Origin: Castellaniella sp036379515
GTDB taxonomy: Bacteria > Pseudomonadota > Gammaproteobacteria > Burkholderiales > Burkholderiaceae_B
Assembly (NCBI RefSeq): GCF_036379515.1
Contig: NZ_DASVGN010000027.1
Coordinates: 62,001-126,000 of the forward strand
Reading direction: 5' to 3'
DNA length: 64,000 bases
Every line of letters begins with the position of its first letter. Within the stretch, counting starts at the first letter, position 1. Positions 37,856-45,776 of this stretch are shown in pieces. Under the pieces are notes generated by a model. It ran no database searches, was not told the origin of the DNA, and saw only the letters and a list, made by a program, of their open reading frames with translations. Both the position numbers and the translations under genes were made by a program.

Positions 37856-38215
37856 TTATTCCCAATCCAGCGCGCCGCGACGCCATTCGTAAACAAAGCC
37901 TACCGTGAGCACGGCCAGGAACACTGCCACCGCCCAGAAACCCACCATGCCCAGTGTCCCGCTGGCGATCGCCCACGGGAAGAGAAACGCGATTTCCAGG
38001 TCGAACATGATGAAAAGAATGGCTACCAGGTAGTAGCGCACGTCGAACTTCATGCGAGAGTCGTCAAACGACTCGAATCCGCATTCGTAGGCCGAAAGCT
38101 TTTCAGTATCCGGCACATTGGGGCTGAGCACGCGCCCACCCACGATGAGTGCCCCCCCGATCAGCACTGCGACGACAATGAAAAGCAGCACAGGAAAGTA
38201 CTGTTGCAGGTTCAT
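37856..38215 (-). CDS. nuoA: NADH-quinone oxidoreductase subunit A
   Basis: A 119-residue subunit with three transmembrane helices, first gene of the nuo operon. The conserved loop reads SAYECGFESFDDSRMKFDVRYYLVAILFI-like (about 41-68). The ATG at 38215 (MNLQQYF) is preferred over a start four codons upstream by comparison with the family. An extended -10 promoter candidate lies 35-43 bp upstream. Confidence 0.96.
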   Translation of the reverse strand: MNLQQYFPVLLFIVVAVLIGGALIVGGRVLSPNVPDTEKLSAYECGFESFDDSRMKFDVRYYLVAILFIMFDLEIAFLFPWAIASGTLGMVGFWAVAVFLAVLTVGFVYEWRRGALDWE

Positions 38216-38249
38216 GGGGTGCCCCAATTACGGATGACAAAACTACGGG

Positions 38250-38258
38250 ATTGTAGCA
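38250..38258 (-). promoter_or_regulatory. candidate extended -10 promoter of the nuo operon
   Basis: On the minus strand TGCTACAAT reads as an extended -10 element (TGn followed by TACAAT), about 35 bp before the nuoA start. No good -35 hexamer is visible at 16-18 bp, which extended -10 promoters can tolerate. Found by eye. Confidence 0.45.
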
Positions 38259-38440
38259 TTTCGACAGGGGTCTTCGGCGCGCGAGGGCAATGTGCGCTGC
38301 AATCATCGACAGGCTTTCAGTCGAGCACAGAAACGCTTTCAGACGCCTGAAAACCCGTGCTGCCACAGCGTCGGTGGCTCAATAAGACCCAGACCACAAG
38401 CAAGGTAGCAGCGTGGTAGCTCAGGGCAATCACGACCAGA

Positions 38441-38474
38441 AATGCAAAAACCACCCGAAGGTGGTTTTTGCATT
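38441..38474 (-). terminator. intrinsic terminator of the porin gene
   Basis: A perfect 15-bp inverted repeat closes on a four-base loop (CGAA on the plus strand, TTCG on the minus). On the minus strand the descending arm ends in GGTGGTTTTTGCATT, giving a U-rich tail within the stem. It lies about 80 bp after the porin stop. Because the stem contains A- and T-runs, it could stop transcription from either side. Confidence 0.75.
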
Positions 38475-38554
38475 GAAAGCTTGCGCCTTCAAGTGTTCGT
38501 GACGGCCCGGCGAACCGGGCCGCATCGCAAGCGTGGACAAGCCACGCGTCGCGA

Positions 38555-39697
38555 TTAGAACTTGTGGTTCAGGCCGATGCCGGCTTCGCCACCCTTCAGG
38601 TCTTTCACGTAGCCCAGGTTGGTACCGTAGCCGCCGTAAGCGTACACCGTGGTGCGCTTCGACAGGGGGTAACGGTATTGAGCGGCATACATGTTGATGT
38701 TGCCAGCTTCGCTGCCCCACTTGTCGGCGTCGCCCAGGTTGGAGTGCGAACCGCTGTAGGTCAGGTACAAGCGGCCCGGGCCGATCGGGGCGCTGCCCGT
38801 CACGCTCCAGTTGTTGGACTTGAAGTTGGCATAGCCAGCTCCAAGGCCCGTGAGACTCGTAGCAATGTCGGGCACGAAGTTGCTTGCATCACCGCCCCAA
38901 CCGATCTTCCCGTTACGGTCCTGACCGAACATACCGGACAGTTTCACGACTTCGAAGTCGTAGCCACCGCTGATCGTCCAGGACGTCAGCGCATTGGTGC
39001 CGGCCTTGCTTTGACGGTCATAGGATGCGGCTGCAGCCAGAGGGCCATTGGTGTAGTTCGCGCCCAAGGACACTTGGTCGCCACGGTCCACTTGGGAGAC
39101 GCCGTTCAGACGCTCAGACAACACACCGGAACCATTGCCGCCCGTGCCGTACAGAACGACGGCCTTGAAGCCGCTGAACGTCGGGGTCGTGTACTTGAAC
39201 GAATTGACGACACGGTTGCCCAGGCCCACGCCACCGAAGACGTGGTCGTAGTCGCCCAAGCCATTCATTTCGTCGGCAGCGGAGGTGTCAACACCTGCGC
39301 CATACTGCTTGCCCATCGTGAGGGAGCCCCACTGGTCGCTGGCCAGACCCACGAAGGCTTGACGGTTGAACACGCCATTGTCGGGACCGTTAGCAACCTT
39401 GCCGCTGGCAATGCTGAAGCCTTGTTCCAATTGGAAAATGGCGCGCAAGCCATTGCCCATATCTTCGGAGCCCTTCAGGCCCCAGCGGTTGCCGTTGACG
39501 AAACCATCACGCATCCCCGAGAAACGGGCCGTGTCGTTGGTGGCAACACCAGCACTATTCGTGTGGTCGTACTTGAAATTCTGGTAGCCGTAGCCGGTAT
39601 CCAGGATACCGTACAGCGTCACGGACGTTTCTGCTTGAGCAACGCCGGCGGTGGCGAAGCCGGCCAGCAGAGCAGCAGCGAGCAGAGTCTTTTTCAT
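38555..39697 (-). CDS. trimeric outer-membrane porin (Burkholderiales type)
   Basis: A 380-residue general porin. The signal peptide is MKKTLLAAALLAGFATAGVAQA (22 residues), with AQA cleavage before ETSVTLYGILDTGY, the first barrel strand typical of betaproteobacterial porins. The NRWGLKGSEDMGNGLRAIF, FNRQAFVGLASDQWGSLTMGKQY and C-terminal GIGLNHKF blocks are family signatures, ending in phenylalanine. GGAGA lies upstream of the ATG at 39697. It provides diffusion of small hydrophilic solutes, often with anion preference in this group. The frame stays open for 59 codons upstream, but that stretch is leader, not protein. Confidence 0.96.
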   Translation of the reverse strand: MKKTLLAAALLAGFATAGVAQAETSVTLYGILDTGYGYQNFKYDHTNSAGVATNDTARFSGMRDGFVNGNRWGLKGSEDMGNGLRAIFQLEQGFSIASGKVANGPDNGVFNRQAFVGLASDQWGSLTMGKQYGAGVDTSAADEMNGLGDYDHVFGGVGLGNRVVNSFKYTTPTFSGFKAVVLYGTGGNGSGVLSERLNGVSQVDRGDQVSLGANYTNGPLAAAASYDRQSKAGTNALTSWTISGGYDFEVVKLSGMFGQDRNGKIGWGGDASNFVPDIATSLTGLGAGYANFKSNNWSVTGSAPIGPGRLYLTYSGSHSNLGDADKWGSEAGNINMYAAQYRYPLSKRTTVYAYGGYGTNLGYVKDLKGGEAGIGLNHKF

Positions 39698-40052
39698 GTA
39701 AGAAATCTCCGTAGATTTATGTGAATCAGAGCAGGCCAACAACATCCTGTGCTGCTGCTCTTCCAACTCCGCGAAGGGAAGTTGTAGGTATTGCATCAAA
39801 AAATCGAGGCCGGCGCCATGTTGAGGCAGGGAAACCTGCCAGTTTGTCCGGGATGCGTTGCAAGCACACAACAAGCCGGACCCACGGAACCCGCCACCTG
39901 AGGACTTACCCGTAAAGCATGGGGAGCCCTCGCAGCACGACGATTTTACGCGGCTTTGTGCCTATACTACGAGAGATTCGTGACAGGGTATTCACCGAGG
40001 CTGCCTTGGGGCCGCATCGGGGCACTGCCACTCCACCTCTTCGCCCTTGCCC
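39698..40052. other. 355-bp noncoding region between the porin and lactate dehydrogenase genes
   Basis: A divergent regulatory region with no supported gene. A hairpin GGCAGG-GAAA-CCTGCC sits at 39825-39840 and would lie in or near the porin leader. A TATACT hexamer at 39963-39968 could be the -10 element for the plus-strand operon, although its -35 region is poor. Confidence 0.6.
39963..39968 (+). promoter_or_regulatory. candidate -10 element of the lldD-like operon
   Basis: TATACT lies about 85 bases before the ATG at 40053. No TTGACA-like box is found at the right spacing, so the call rests on one hexamer and position. Confidence 0.25.
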
Positions 40053-41258
40053 ATGTTCCTGCCCACCTGCCCTCTGTTTCCGCCCCTGAACAAGATCACC
40101 TGCGTGGAAGACCTGCGCCGCGTCGCCCGCAGGCGTGTCCCGCGCATGTTCTACGACTATGCCGATTCGGGTTCCTGGACGGAATCCACGTATCGGGCCA
40201 ATGAGGCCGATCTGCAACAGCTCAAGTTCCGGCAACGTGTGGCGGTGGACATCTCCCACCGCAGCTCGCGCAGCCAGATGCTGGGCCAGGACGTCGCCCT
40301 GCCCGTCGCGCTGGCACCCACCGGGCTCACGGGCATGCAGCATGCGGATGGTGAAATCCTGGCCGCCCAGGCGGCGGAACGGTTCGGTGTGCCGTTCACG
40401 CTGTCCACCATGAGCATCTGTTCCATCGAAGACGTTGCAGCCCACACGACGCAGCCGTTCTGGTTCCAGCTCTATGTGATGCGCGACCGTGATTTCATCG
40501 AGCGGCTGATCGACCGGGCGCGGGCGGTCCATTGCTCGGCACTGATGGTGACGCTCGACCTGCAAGTCATGGGGCAGCGCCACAAAGACATCAAAAACGG
40601 GCTTTCGACCCCCCCCAGCCCCACCTTGGGAAACCTGCTGAATCTCGCCACCAAACCGCGCTGGTGCCTGGAGATGCTGCGTACGCAACGGCGCACCTTC
40701 GGCAACATCGTGGGCCACGCGCGCGGGGTGTCGAACATGTCCTCACTCGCAGCCTGGACAGCCGAACAGTTCGACCCGACACTCAACTGGTCAGACCTTG
40801 CCTGGATCAAAGAGCGCTTCGGCGGCAAGATCATCGTGAAGGGCATCCTGGATGCCGACGACGCGCGCCTGGCCGTGGAGCACGGCGCCGATGCGCTGAT
40901 CGTATCCAACCATGGCGGCCGGCAACTGGACGGCGCGCCCTCGTCCATCAGCGCACTGCCCGCTATCGTGGAAGCGGTGGGCGATCAGATCGAAGTCTGG
41001 ATGGACGGTGGCATTCGCAGCGGGCAGGACATCCTGCGTGCGATCGCGCTGGGTGCGCGCGGTACGCTGATCGGGCGTGCCTTTCTGTACGGGCTGGGCG
41101 CCTATGGCGGGCCAGGCGTCACCCGCTGCCTGGAACTCATGGCCAAAGAATTGGACATCACCCTGGGATTTTGCGGCCGCACCGACATCCGCGACGTGGA
41201 CAGCAGCATTCTCACCAACGCACCAGGGGCCAATCCGTCCCCGCGGACCTACGCATAA
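40053..41258 (+). CDS. lldD: L-lactate dehydrogenase (FMN-dependent, cytochrome/quinone-linked)
   Basis: A 401-residue alpha-hydroxyacid dehydrogenase. N-terminal RVPRMFYDYADSGSWTE is the LldD/cytochrome b2 family entry segment. ALAPTGLTGMQH, WFQLYVMRDRD, VTLDLQVMGQRHKD, the catalytic ADALIVSNHGGRQLDG and MDGGIRSGQD follow in order. The ATG at 40053 was preferred over a TTG two codons upstream. It oxidises L-lactate to pyruvate with electrons going to the respiratory chain. It shares its strand and close spacing with the SpmAB-like gene. Confidence 0.9.
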   Translation: MFLPTCPLFPPLNKITCVEDLRRVARRRVPRMFYDYADSGSWTESTYRANEADLQQLKFRQRVAVDISHRSSRSQMLGQDVALPVALAPTGLTGMQHADGEILAAQAAERFGVPFTLSTMSICSIEDVAAHTTQPFWFQLYVMRDRDFIERLIDRARAVHCSALMVTLDLQVMGQRHKDIKNGLSTPPSPTLGNLLNLATKPRWCLEMLRTQRRTFGNIVGHARGVSNMSSLAAWTAEQFDPTLNWSDLAWIKERFGGKIIVKGILDADDARLAVEHGADALIVSNHGGRQLDGAPSSISALPAIVEAVGDQIEVWMDGGIRSGQDILRAIALGARGTLIGRAFLYGLGAYGGPGVTRCLELMAKELDITLGFCGRTDIRDVDSSILTNAPGANPSPRTYA

Positions 41259-41279
41259 GCATCAGGCGCCGCATCCCCC

Positions 41280-42509
41280 GTGCTCAACGCCCTCTGGCTG
41301 GCATTCTTCCTGATCGCGGCCGTCGCCGCGCTCTTCCAATGGTGGGTGCTGGGCGATCCGGGCGTGTTCGCGAGGCTCATCGCGAGCCTCTTCGACATGG
41401 CGGACCTGTCCGTCAAGATCATGCTGCTGCTCTTTGGCACGCTGACCTTATGGATGGGATTCCTGCGCATTGCAGAAAAGGCGGGGCTGGTGAACGGCTT
41501 GTCGCGCCTGCTGGCGCCGCTCTTCAGGCGCCTGATGCCAGGGGTTCCTGCCGGACACCCTGCGCTGGGGCTCATCACGCTGAACTTCGCCGCCAACGCC
41601 CTGGGCCTGGATAACGCCGCCACCCCCATTGGCCTGCGCGCCATGCGCGAACTGCAGACGCTCAACCCCGACCCCAAGACCGCCACCAACGCGCAGATCC
41701 TGTTTCTGGTGCTGAATTCTTCGTCACTCACCCTGCTGCCGGTGACAATCTTCATGTACCGCGCACAGCAAGGCGCGTCTGACCCTACCCTGGTGTTTCT
41801 GCCCATTTTGCTGGCCACATCGGCCTCCACCCTGGTGGGGTTGCTGTCGGTAGCCTTCATGCAGCGCCTGCGCCTGCACGACCCCGTCGTGCTCGCGTGG
41901 CTGGGCGGCGGCGCACTGCTGCTGGGCGGCTTCATGGGGCTGCTCGCCTCGCTGAGCACCACGGCCGTCGCCGCGCTCTCGTCTCTGCTGGGCAATCTGG
42001 TGTTGTTCGCCGTCATCATCGCCTTCCTGGTAGCGGGGGCGGTACGACGCATTCCGGTGTACGAAAGCTTCATCGAAGGCGCCAAAGACGGCTTTGCCGT
42101 TTGCAAAGACCTGCTGCCTTACCTGGTAGCCATGCTGTGTGCCGTGGGCGTGTTGCGAGCCTCAGGCGCCCTGGACGGCCTTCTGGAAGGCATCCGCTGG
42201 CTCGTGCACAACGTGGGATGGGACACCCGCTTCGTCGACGCCCTGCCCACGGCCCTGGTCAAGCCCTTTTCCGGCAGCGCAGCGCGTGCGATGATGATAG
42301 AAACCATGCAGCACTACGGGCCGGACAGCTTCCCGGCGCTGCTGGCCGCCACAGTGCAGGGCAGCACCGAAACCACCTTCTACGTGCTGGCCGTGTATTT
42401 TGGTGCGGTCGGTGTGCAACGCGCCCGCCACGCCGTAGGCTGCGCCTTGCTGGCCGATCTAGCCGGGATGCTCGCCTCGATCGGCGTGTGTTACTGGTTC
42501 TTTGGATGA
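41280..42509 (+). CDS. nucleoside-recognition (Gate) domain membrane protein, SpmA-SpmB-like fusion
   Basis: A 409-residue inner-membrane protein with about ten hydrophobic segments. The two halves resemble SpmA and SpmB. The first half has LWMGFLRIAEKAGL, FRRLMPGVPAGHPA and NFAANALGLDNAATPIGL; the second has YESFIEGAKDGFAV, PYLVAMLCAVGVLR, a KPFSGSAARAMM segment and GSTETTFYVLAVYFG. The start is a GTG with no strong ribosome site; the next in-frame ATG would remove the first helix. Sporulation is not expected in this organism. A transport-related role is suggested by the Gate domain only. Confidence 0.82.
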   Translation: MLNALWLAFFLIAAVAALFQWWVLGDPGVFARLIASLFDMADLSVKIMLLLFGTLTLWMGFLRIAEKAGLVNGLSRLLAPLFRRLMPGVPAGHPALGLITLNFAANALGLDNAATPIGLRAMRELQTLNPDPKTATNAQILFLVLNSSSLTLLPVTIFMYRAQQGASDPTLVFLPILLATSASTLVGLLSVAFMQRLRLHDPVVLAWLGGGALLLGGFMGLLASLSTTAVAALSSLLGNLVLFAVIIAFLVAGAVRRIPVYESFIEGAKDGFAVCKDLLPYLVAMLCAVGVLRASGALDGLLEGIRWLVHNVGWDTRFVDALPTALVKPFSGSAARAMMIETMQHYGPDSFPALLAATVQGSTETTFYVLAVYFGAVGVQRARHAVGCALLADLAGMLASIGVCYWFFG

Positions 42510-42518
42510 GGCTTTGCC

Positions 42519-43022
42519 ATGATGACCCGAACCCTTCTGCCGCTTCTTGCCTGCCTGGCGCTCGCCGGCTGCGCCAACATTGCCAATACCCCTGCGGGCA
42601 CCCCTCTGGCACAGGTAGAGGCCAAGTTTGGCACGCCCACCCTGCAATGCACCAACCGACAAGGCCAGCAGCGCGTCATCTGGTCGCAACAGCCGCTAGG
42701 GCAATTCGCCTGGGGCGGCAACGTAGACCCCGACGGCCGCGTGCAAACCATCGCCCCCATCCTCACCGACGAGCACTTCCAAGTGCTGGCACACGGCACC
42801 TGGACCCCCGATCAGGTGCGCTGCGAATTCGGCCCCCCCGCCTTCATCGACGAAGTAGGCCTGCCCAGCGTGCGCCAGATCGTCTGGAACTACCGCTACA
42901 AGCAGGACCACGTCTGGAACTCATTGATGTTCGTGTACTTCGATCGCGACGTCAGCCACGTCACGCACTTCAACGCCGGGCCGGACCCCATGTACGACCA
43001 CGAAGAGAGGTCCCACTGGTAG
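42519..43022 (+). CDS. outer-membrane or periplasmic lipoprotein, SmpA/BamE-like repeats
   Basis: A 167-residue lipoprotein. The signal is short and hydrophobic, with lipobox LALAGC placing the lipidated cysteine at residue 18. Two related segments follow, NTPAGTPLAQVEAKFGTPTLQC and HGTWTPDQVRCEFGPPAFID-like, each resembling the helix and PxG turn of SmpA/OmlA domains. It begins nine bases after the SpmAB-like gene. Function unknown; an envelope-associated role is likely. Confidence 0.75.
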   Translation: MMTRTLLPLLACLALAGCANIANTPAGTPLAQVEAKFGTPTLQCTNRQGQQRVIWSQQPLGQFAWGGNVDPDGRVQTIAPILTDEHFQVLAHGTWTPDQVRCEFGPPAFIDEVGLPSVRQIVWNYRYKQDHVWNSLMFVYFDRDVSHVTHFNAGPDPMYDHEERSHW

Positions 43023-43145
43023 GACGAGTCGGCGTTGCGCCGGCTAATTCGTGGTGCGAGGGAGAACGGAGGATGAGTGGCGGAAGAGACAGCGATGGGA
43101 AGCTCTGGAGCGCTCGCTGACAAGTTCTAGCCATGCGCTTTTTAT

Positions 43146-43191
43146 TTCGCTATGATGGACAAAGTGGTTAATTTTTGACTTAAATAGCGAA
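43146..43191 (+). promoter_or_regulatory. inverted repeat upstream of the hipB-like gene
   Basis: TTCGCTAT (43146-43153) and ATAGCGAA (43184-43191) are perfect 8-bp inverted arms, 30 bases apart. The second arm ends immediately before the ATG at 43193. Such paired half-sites close to the start suit autoregulation by a HipB-type antitoxin. No Shine-Dalgarno is visible, since the repeat occupies its place. Confidence 0.45.
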
Positions 43192-43192
43192 C

Positions 43193-43546
43193 ATGCCTCG
43201 CAAACCACCTGTTGTCTTCCCCCAGGAGCAGCGCCTGCTCTCCGAGCTTGGTGAACGGCTACGCCTTGCCCGCAAGAGACGCAAGCTGAGCAACGCAGTG
43301 GTGGCGCAGCGCGCAGGGGTTTCCAGAACCACCGTATACAAGGTCGAGGCGGGCGATCCTGGCGCTACTTTGGGGGCCTATGTCCGGGTGCTGGCTGTTT
43401 TGGGCCTTGAGGGCGACCTTAATCTGCTGGCCGCCGACGACCGAATCGGACGCAAGCTGCAGGATTTGGCGCTGGCGCCATCGCCCGTTGTGAGGCGCCG
43501 AAAGACCACCCCGCCGCCTGCCTCCGACCATGGAGGGGCCACATGA
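43193..43546 (+). CDS. HipB-type XRE-family transcriptional regulator (antitoxin-like)
   Basis: A 117-residue protein with one helix-turn-helix domain at about 13-75. It contains LGERLRLARKRRKLSNAVVAQ and the recognition helix RAGVSRTTVYKVEAG. The C-terminal third is a basic, proline-rich tail. In intact loci this gene precedes a hipA kinase; here the hipA-like partner overlaps by 4 bp but is truncated. It may still act as a DNA-binding repressor. The region is flanked by a tRNA gene and the lipoprotein gene. Confidence 0.85.
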   Translation: MPRKPPVVFPQEQRLLSELGERLRLARKRRKLSNAVVAQRAGVSRTTVYKVEAGDPGATLGAYVRVLAVLGLEGDLNLLAADDRIGRKLQDLALAPSPVVRRRKTTPPPASDHGGAT

Positions 43547-43761
43547 GCAGGCAGAACAACGCCTTGGAAGTCTGGTTGGACGATGACCTTGGCCCTGCCT
43601 GCCTGGTCGGCACGCTGGCTCATGATCGCGGCCAGATCCGCTTCCACTACGAACGAGATTGGCTTGGTGACCCCCGCGCCTTCGCGCTGGATCCCGATCT
43701 CTCGTTGGACGAACACCCCTTCTTTCCAAAACCGGAACTGAGCATCCGGACATCTACATGA
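43543..43761 (+). pseudogene. truncated HipA-like kinase (N-terminal domain only)
   Basis: A 72-residue ORF matching the start of HipA proteins: EVWLDDDLGPACLVGTLAHDRGQIRF-type N-terminal barrel and an ALDPDLSL segment. A complete HipA has about 400 or more residues, including the kinase core, none of which is present here. The stop overlaps the ATG of a 38-codon ORF in another frame. The simplest reading is a decayed toxin gene after an internal deletion. A stand-alone HipA_N peptide is possible but less likely. Confidence 0.7.
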
Positions 43762-43874
43762 ACGAATTACTCGTTGGCATGCGGACCATCCACCAGGTTC
43801 TACCAGCCATTATGAAAAAGCTGGGTATCTACGATGAATTCCAGCTTGATACGTTGGAACTGCGGATCAGATAG
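43758..43874 (+). other. short 38-codon ORF after the hipA remnant
   Basis: It starts with an ATG overlapping the preceding TGA (ATGA) and encodes a peptide beginning MNELLVGMRTIHQVLP and ending LDTLELRIR. It resembles no protein I recognise. It may be the tail of the gene disrupted in the hipA deletion, or a chance ORF. It ends 41 bp before the tRNA 3' end on the opposite strand. Confidence 0.25.
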
Positions 43875-43915
43875 CAGAAGGGCCCAGGACCGAAGCCTGA
43901 GCCTTGCTTGAATCC

Positions 43916-43989
43916 TGGAGCGGGCGATGGGAATCGAACCCACGACGTAAGCTTGGGAAGCTCAAGTTTTACCATTAAACTACGCCCGC
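43916..43989 (-). tRNA. tRNA-Gly (anticodon CCC)
   Basis: The minus strand folds as a complete 74-base tRNA with encoded CCA. The acceptor stem is GCGGGCG paired with CGCCCGC, the D-arm contains GTTTAATGGTAAAAC, the anticodon stem-loop is TGAGC-TTCCCAA-GCTTA with anticodon CCC, and the T-arm is TGGGTTCGATTCCCA. The sequence closely matches the glycine CCC isoacceptor of other proteobacteria. It reads GGG codons. A hipBA remnant lies beyond its 3' end. Confidence 0.95.
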
Positions 43990-44070
43990 GCTGATGTGCG
44001 CTCTGCGCCAGGCTTTTTGGGTAAAATCGTCTTTCACCAAACCTGTCGCAGCCCGCTAGTTTACCTTATT

Positions 44071-44823
44071 TTGAATTTCTCCAAATCCCCCCCGCCTATC
44101 GTTACCGCCCAGACTCCATCGGGCGGCACACACATCCGCAGCTTCGTCCATCGACGCGCACACATCACCCCCAGCCAGGAACACGCCATCGAGCAATGGC
44201 TGCCGCAATGGTCCATTGCGTACCGGAGCACGCCGCTGGATCTGAACCAGATCTTCGAACGCCCAGCTCCCGTCGTCCTGGAGATCGGCTTTGGCATGGG
44301 CGAGACCACGCAGCAGATTGCGCAAGCTCGCCCACAAGACAACTTCTTGGGGGTGGAGGTATTCAACGCAGGCGTCGGGGCGCTGCTCAAACGCATCCAT
44401 GACAACGAGCTGCGCAATGTCCGCATCATCCAGCACGATGCCGTCGAGGTGCTGCGCGACATGATCGCCCCGGGCTCGTTGGCTGGAGTTCACATTTACT
44501 TCCCGGACCCTTGGCCCAAAAAGCGCCACCACAAGCGGCGGCTGATTCAGCCTGCCTTCATTGCCTTGCTGGCAAGCCGCATGTCGACAGGCGCCTACCT
44601 GCACTGCGCCACTGATTGGGAGCACTACGCTCTGCAAATGCTTGAGGTGCTCTCGGCCGCTTCCGAATTGAAGAACACGTGCGATGGCTTTGCGCCCCGC
44701 CCCGACTACCGCCCGCTCACCAAGTTCGAAAACAGGGGTCTGAGGCTGGGCCACGGGGTTTGGGATCTGATTTTTACACGACGCGCGTTGGAGCACGCCG
44801 CACCGACCACGGAGAATGCATGA
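44071..44823 (+). CDS. trmB: tRNA (guanine-N7-)-methyltransferase
   Basis: About 250 residues from the TTG chosen here. It makes 7-methylguanosine at position 46 of tRNAs, using S-adenosylmethionine. Motifs are IRSFVHRR near the N terminus, LEIGFGMGETT (SAM loop), NFLGVEVFNAGVGALL, the catalytic HIYFPDPWPKKRHHKRR-like loop and the end FENRGLRLGHGVWDL. The start is unsure: a GTG at 43996 is in frame but almost abuts the tRNA, while 44071 gives the normal N-terminal length. It overlaps pip by 4 bp. Confidence 0.88.
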   Translation: MNFSKSPPPIVTAQTPSGGTHIRSFVHRRAHITPSQEHAIEQWLPQWSIAYRSTPLDLNQIFERPAPVVLEIGFGMGETTQQIAQARPQDNFLGVEVFNAGVGALLKRIHDNELRNVRIIQHDAVEVLRDMIAPGSLAGVHIYFPDPWPKKRHHKRRLIQPAFIALLASRMSTGAYLHCATDWEHYALQMLEVLSAASELKNTCDGFAPRPDYRPLTKFENRGLRLGHGVWDLIFTRRALEHAAPTTENA

Positions 44824-45761
44824 TGTACCCGGAAATCGAACCCTACGCGCATGGTTTTCTGGACGTAGGCCATGGCCACCGCGTGTATTGGGAATTATGC
44901 GGCAATCCCCAAGGCCGGCCGGCGGTGTTCCTGCACGGGGGCCCTGGGGCGGGCTGCTCACCGGCGCACCGCCAGGTGTTCGACCCCCAACGCTACAAGA
45001 TTCTGCTGTTCGATCAACGTGGTTGCGGGCGCTCCACGCCTTCAGCCTGCCTGGAGCACAACACGACCTGGGATCTGGTGGCCGACATCGAACGGTTGCG
45101 AGCCGAGATTCTGAAAACGGAACAAATGCTGGTCTTTGGCGGCTCCTGGGGTTCCACGTTGGCGCTGGCCTATGCGGAAACGCACCCGGAACGTGTGCGG
45201 GCGCTGATCGTGCGGGGGATTTTCCTGTTGCGGCCCGACGAACTGCGCTGGTTCTACCAAGAAGGCGCTTCGTGGTTGTTCCCGGACTATTGGGAAGACT
45301 ACCTGGCCCCCATTCCCGAAACCGAACGCGGCGACCTGATCCGCGCGTATCGCCAACGCCTTACTGGAACGGACAAGATCGAACAGCTCAAGGCCGCACA
45401 CGCCTGGACCCAATGGGAAAGCCGCACGATCAGCCTGTTGCTCAACCCGGGACACATCGAGGCGCACGCGGCCGACCGGGCTGCGCTGGCCTTTGCTCGC
45501 ATCGAGAACCACTATTTCGTGAATCATGGGTTCATGGAGGACAACCAGCTCTTGCGCGATGCAGGCCGCCTGGCCCACATCCCGGGAGTCATCGTGCAGG
45601 GCCGCTACGACTGCTGCACGCCGGCTCGTTCGGCGTGGGACCTGCACCGCGCCTGGCCCAAGGCCGAGTTCCATATGATCCCGGATGCCGGCCATGCTTT
45701 CGACGAACCTGGCAACCTGAAGCAGCTGCTGGCCGCCACGGATTACTACGCGCAGAACTGA
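44820..45761 (+). CDS. pip: proline iminopeptidase
   Basis: A 313-residue alpha/beta-hydrolase that removes N-terminal proline from peptides. The oxyanion region is FLHGGPGAGC, and DQRGCGRS follows. The nucleophile serine is in GGSWGSTLALAYA. The acidic residue lies in GRYDCCTPA and the catalytic histidine in DAGHAFDEPGN. The ATG overlaps the trmB stop (ATGA), so the two are probably co-translated. Length and motif order are those of the bacterial monomeric enzyme (peptidase family S33). Confidence 0.94.
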   Translation: MMYPEIEPYAHGFLDVGHGHRVYWELCGNPQGRPAVFLHGGPGAGCSPAHRQVFDPQRYKILLFDQRGCGRSTPSACLEHNTTWDLVADIERLRAEILKTEQMLVFGGSWGSTLALAYAETHPERVRALIVRGIFLLRPDELRWFYQEGASWLFPDYWEDYLAPIPETERGDLIRAYRQRLTGTDKIEQLKAAHAWTQWESRTISLLLNPGHIEAHAADRAALAFARIENHYFVNHGFMEDNQLLRDAGRLAHIPGVIVQGRYDCCTPARSAWDLHRAWPKAEFHMIPDAGHAFDEPGNLKQLLAATDYYAQN

Positions 45762-45776
45762 GCCCGCGCGCGGGTT

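Larger units (their letters stand above)
38216..38554. other. 339-bp noncoding region between nuoA and the porin gene
   Basis: No coding sequence is supported here. The nuoA-proximal part holds the candidate nuo promoter. The porin-proximal part holds three compact hairpins: 38441-38474 (perfect 15-bp stem, CGAA loop), 38503-38522 (8-bp stem, CGAA loop) and 38531-38547 (6-bp stem). Some betaproteobacteria carry secG and tRNA-Leu upstream of nuoA; neither is present. Confidence 0.7.

Noticed and set aside
38413..38424. GTGGTAGCTCAG, which looks like the D-arm of a tRNA, upstream of nuoA
   Set aside because: No acceptor, anticodon or T-arm can be formed around it, so it is a chance match.
39698..39874. 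In-frame extension of the porin ORF for 59 codons upstream
   Set aside because: The signal peptide begins at the ATG at 39697 with its own ribosome site; the extension does not resemble a protein and lies in the leader.
43996..44070. GTG start for trmB at 43996
   Set aside because: It almost abuts the tRNA 5' end and gives an N-terminus longer than the family; the TTG at 44071 gives the normal length, though neither has a good ribosome site.
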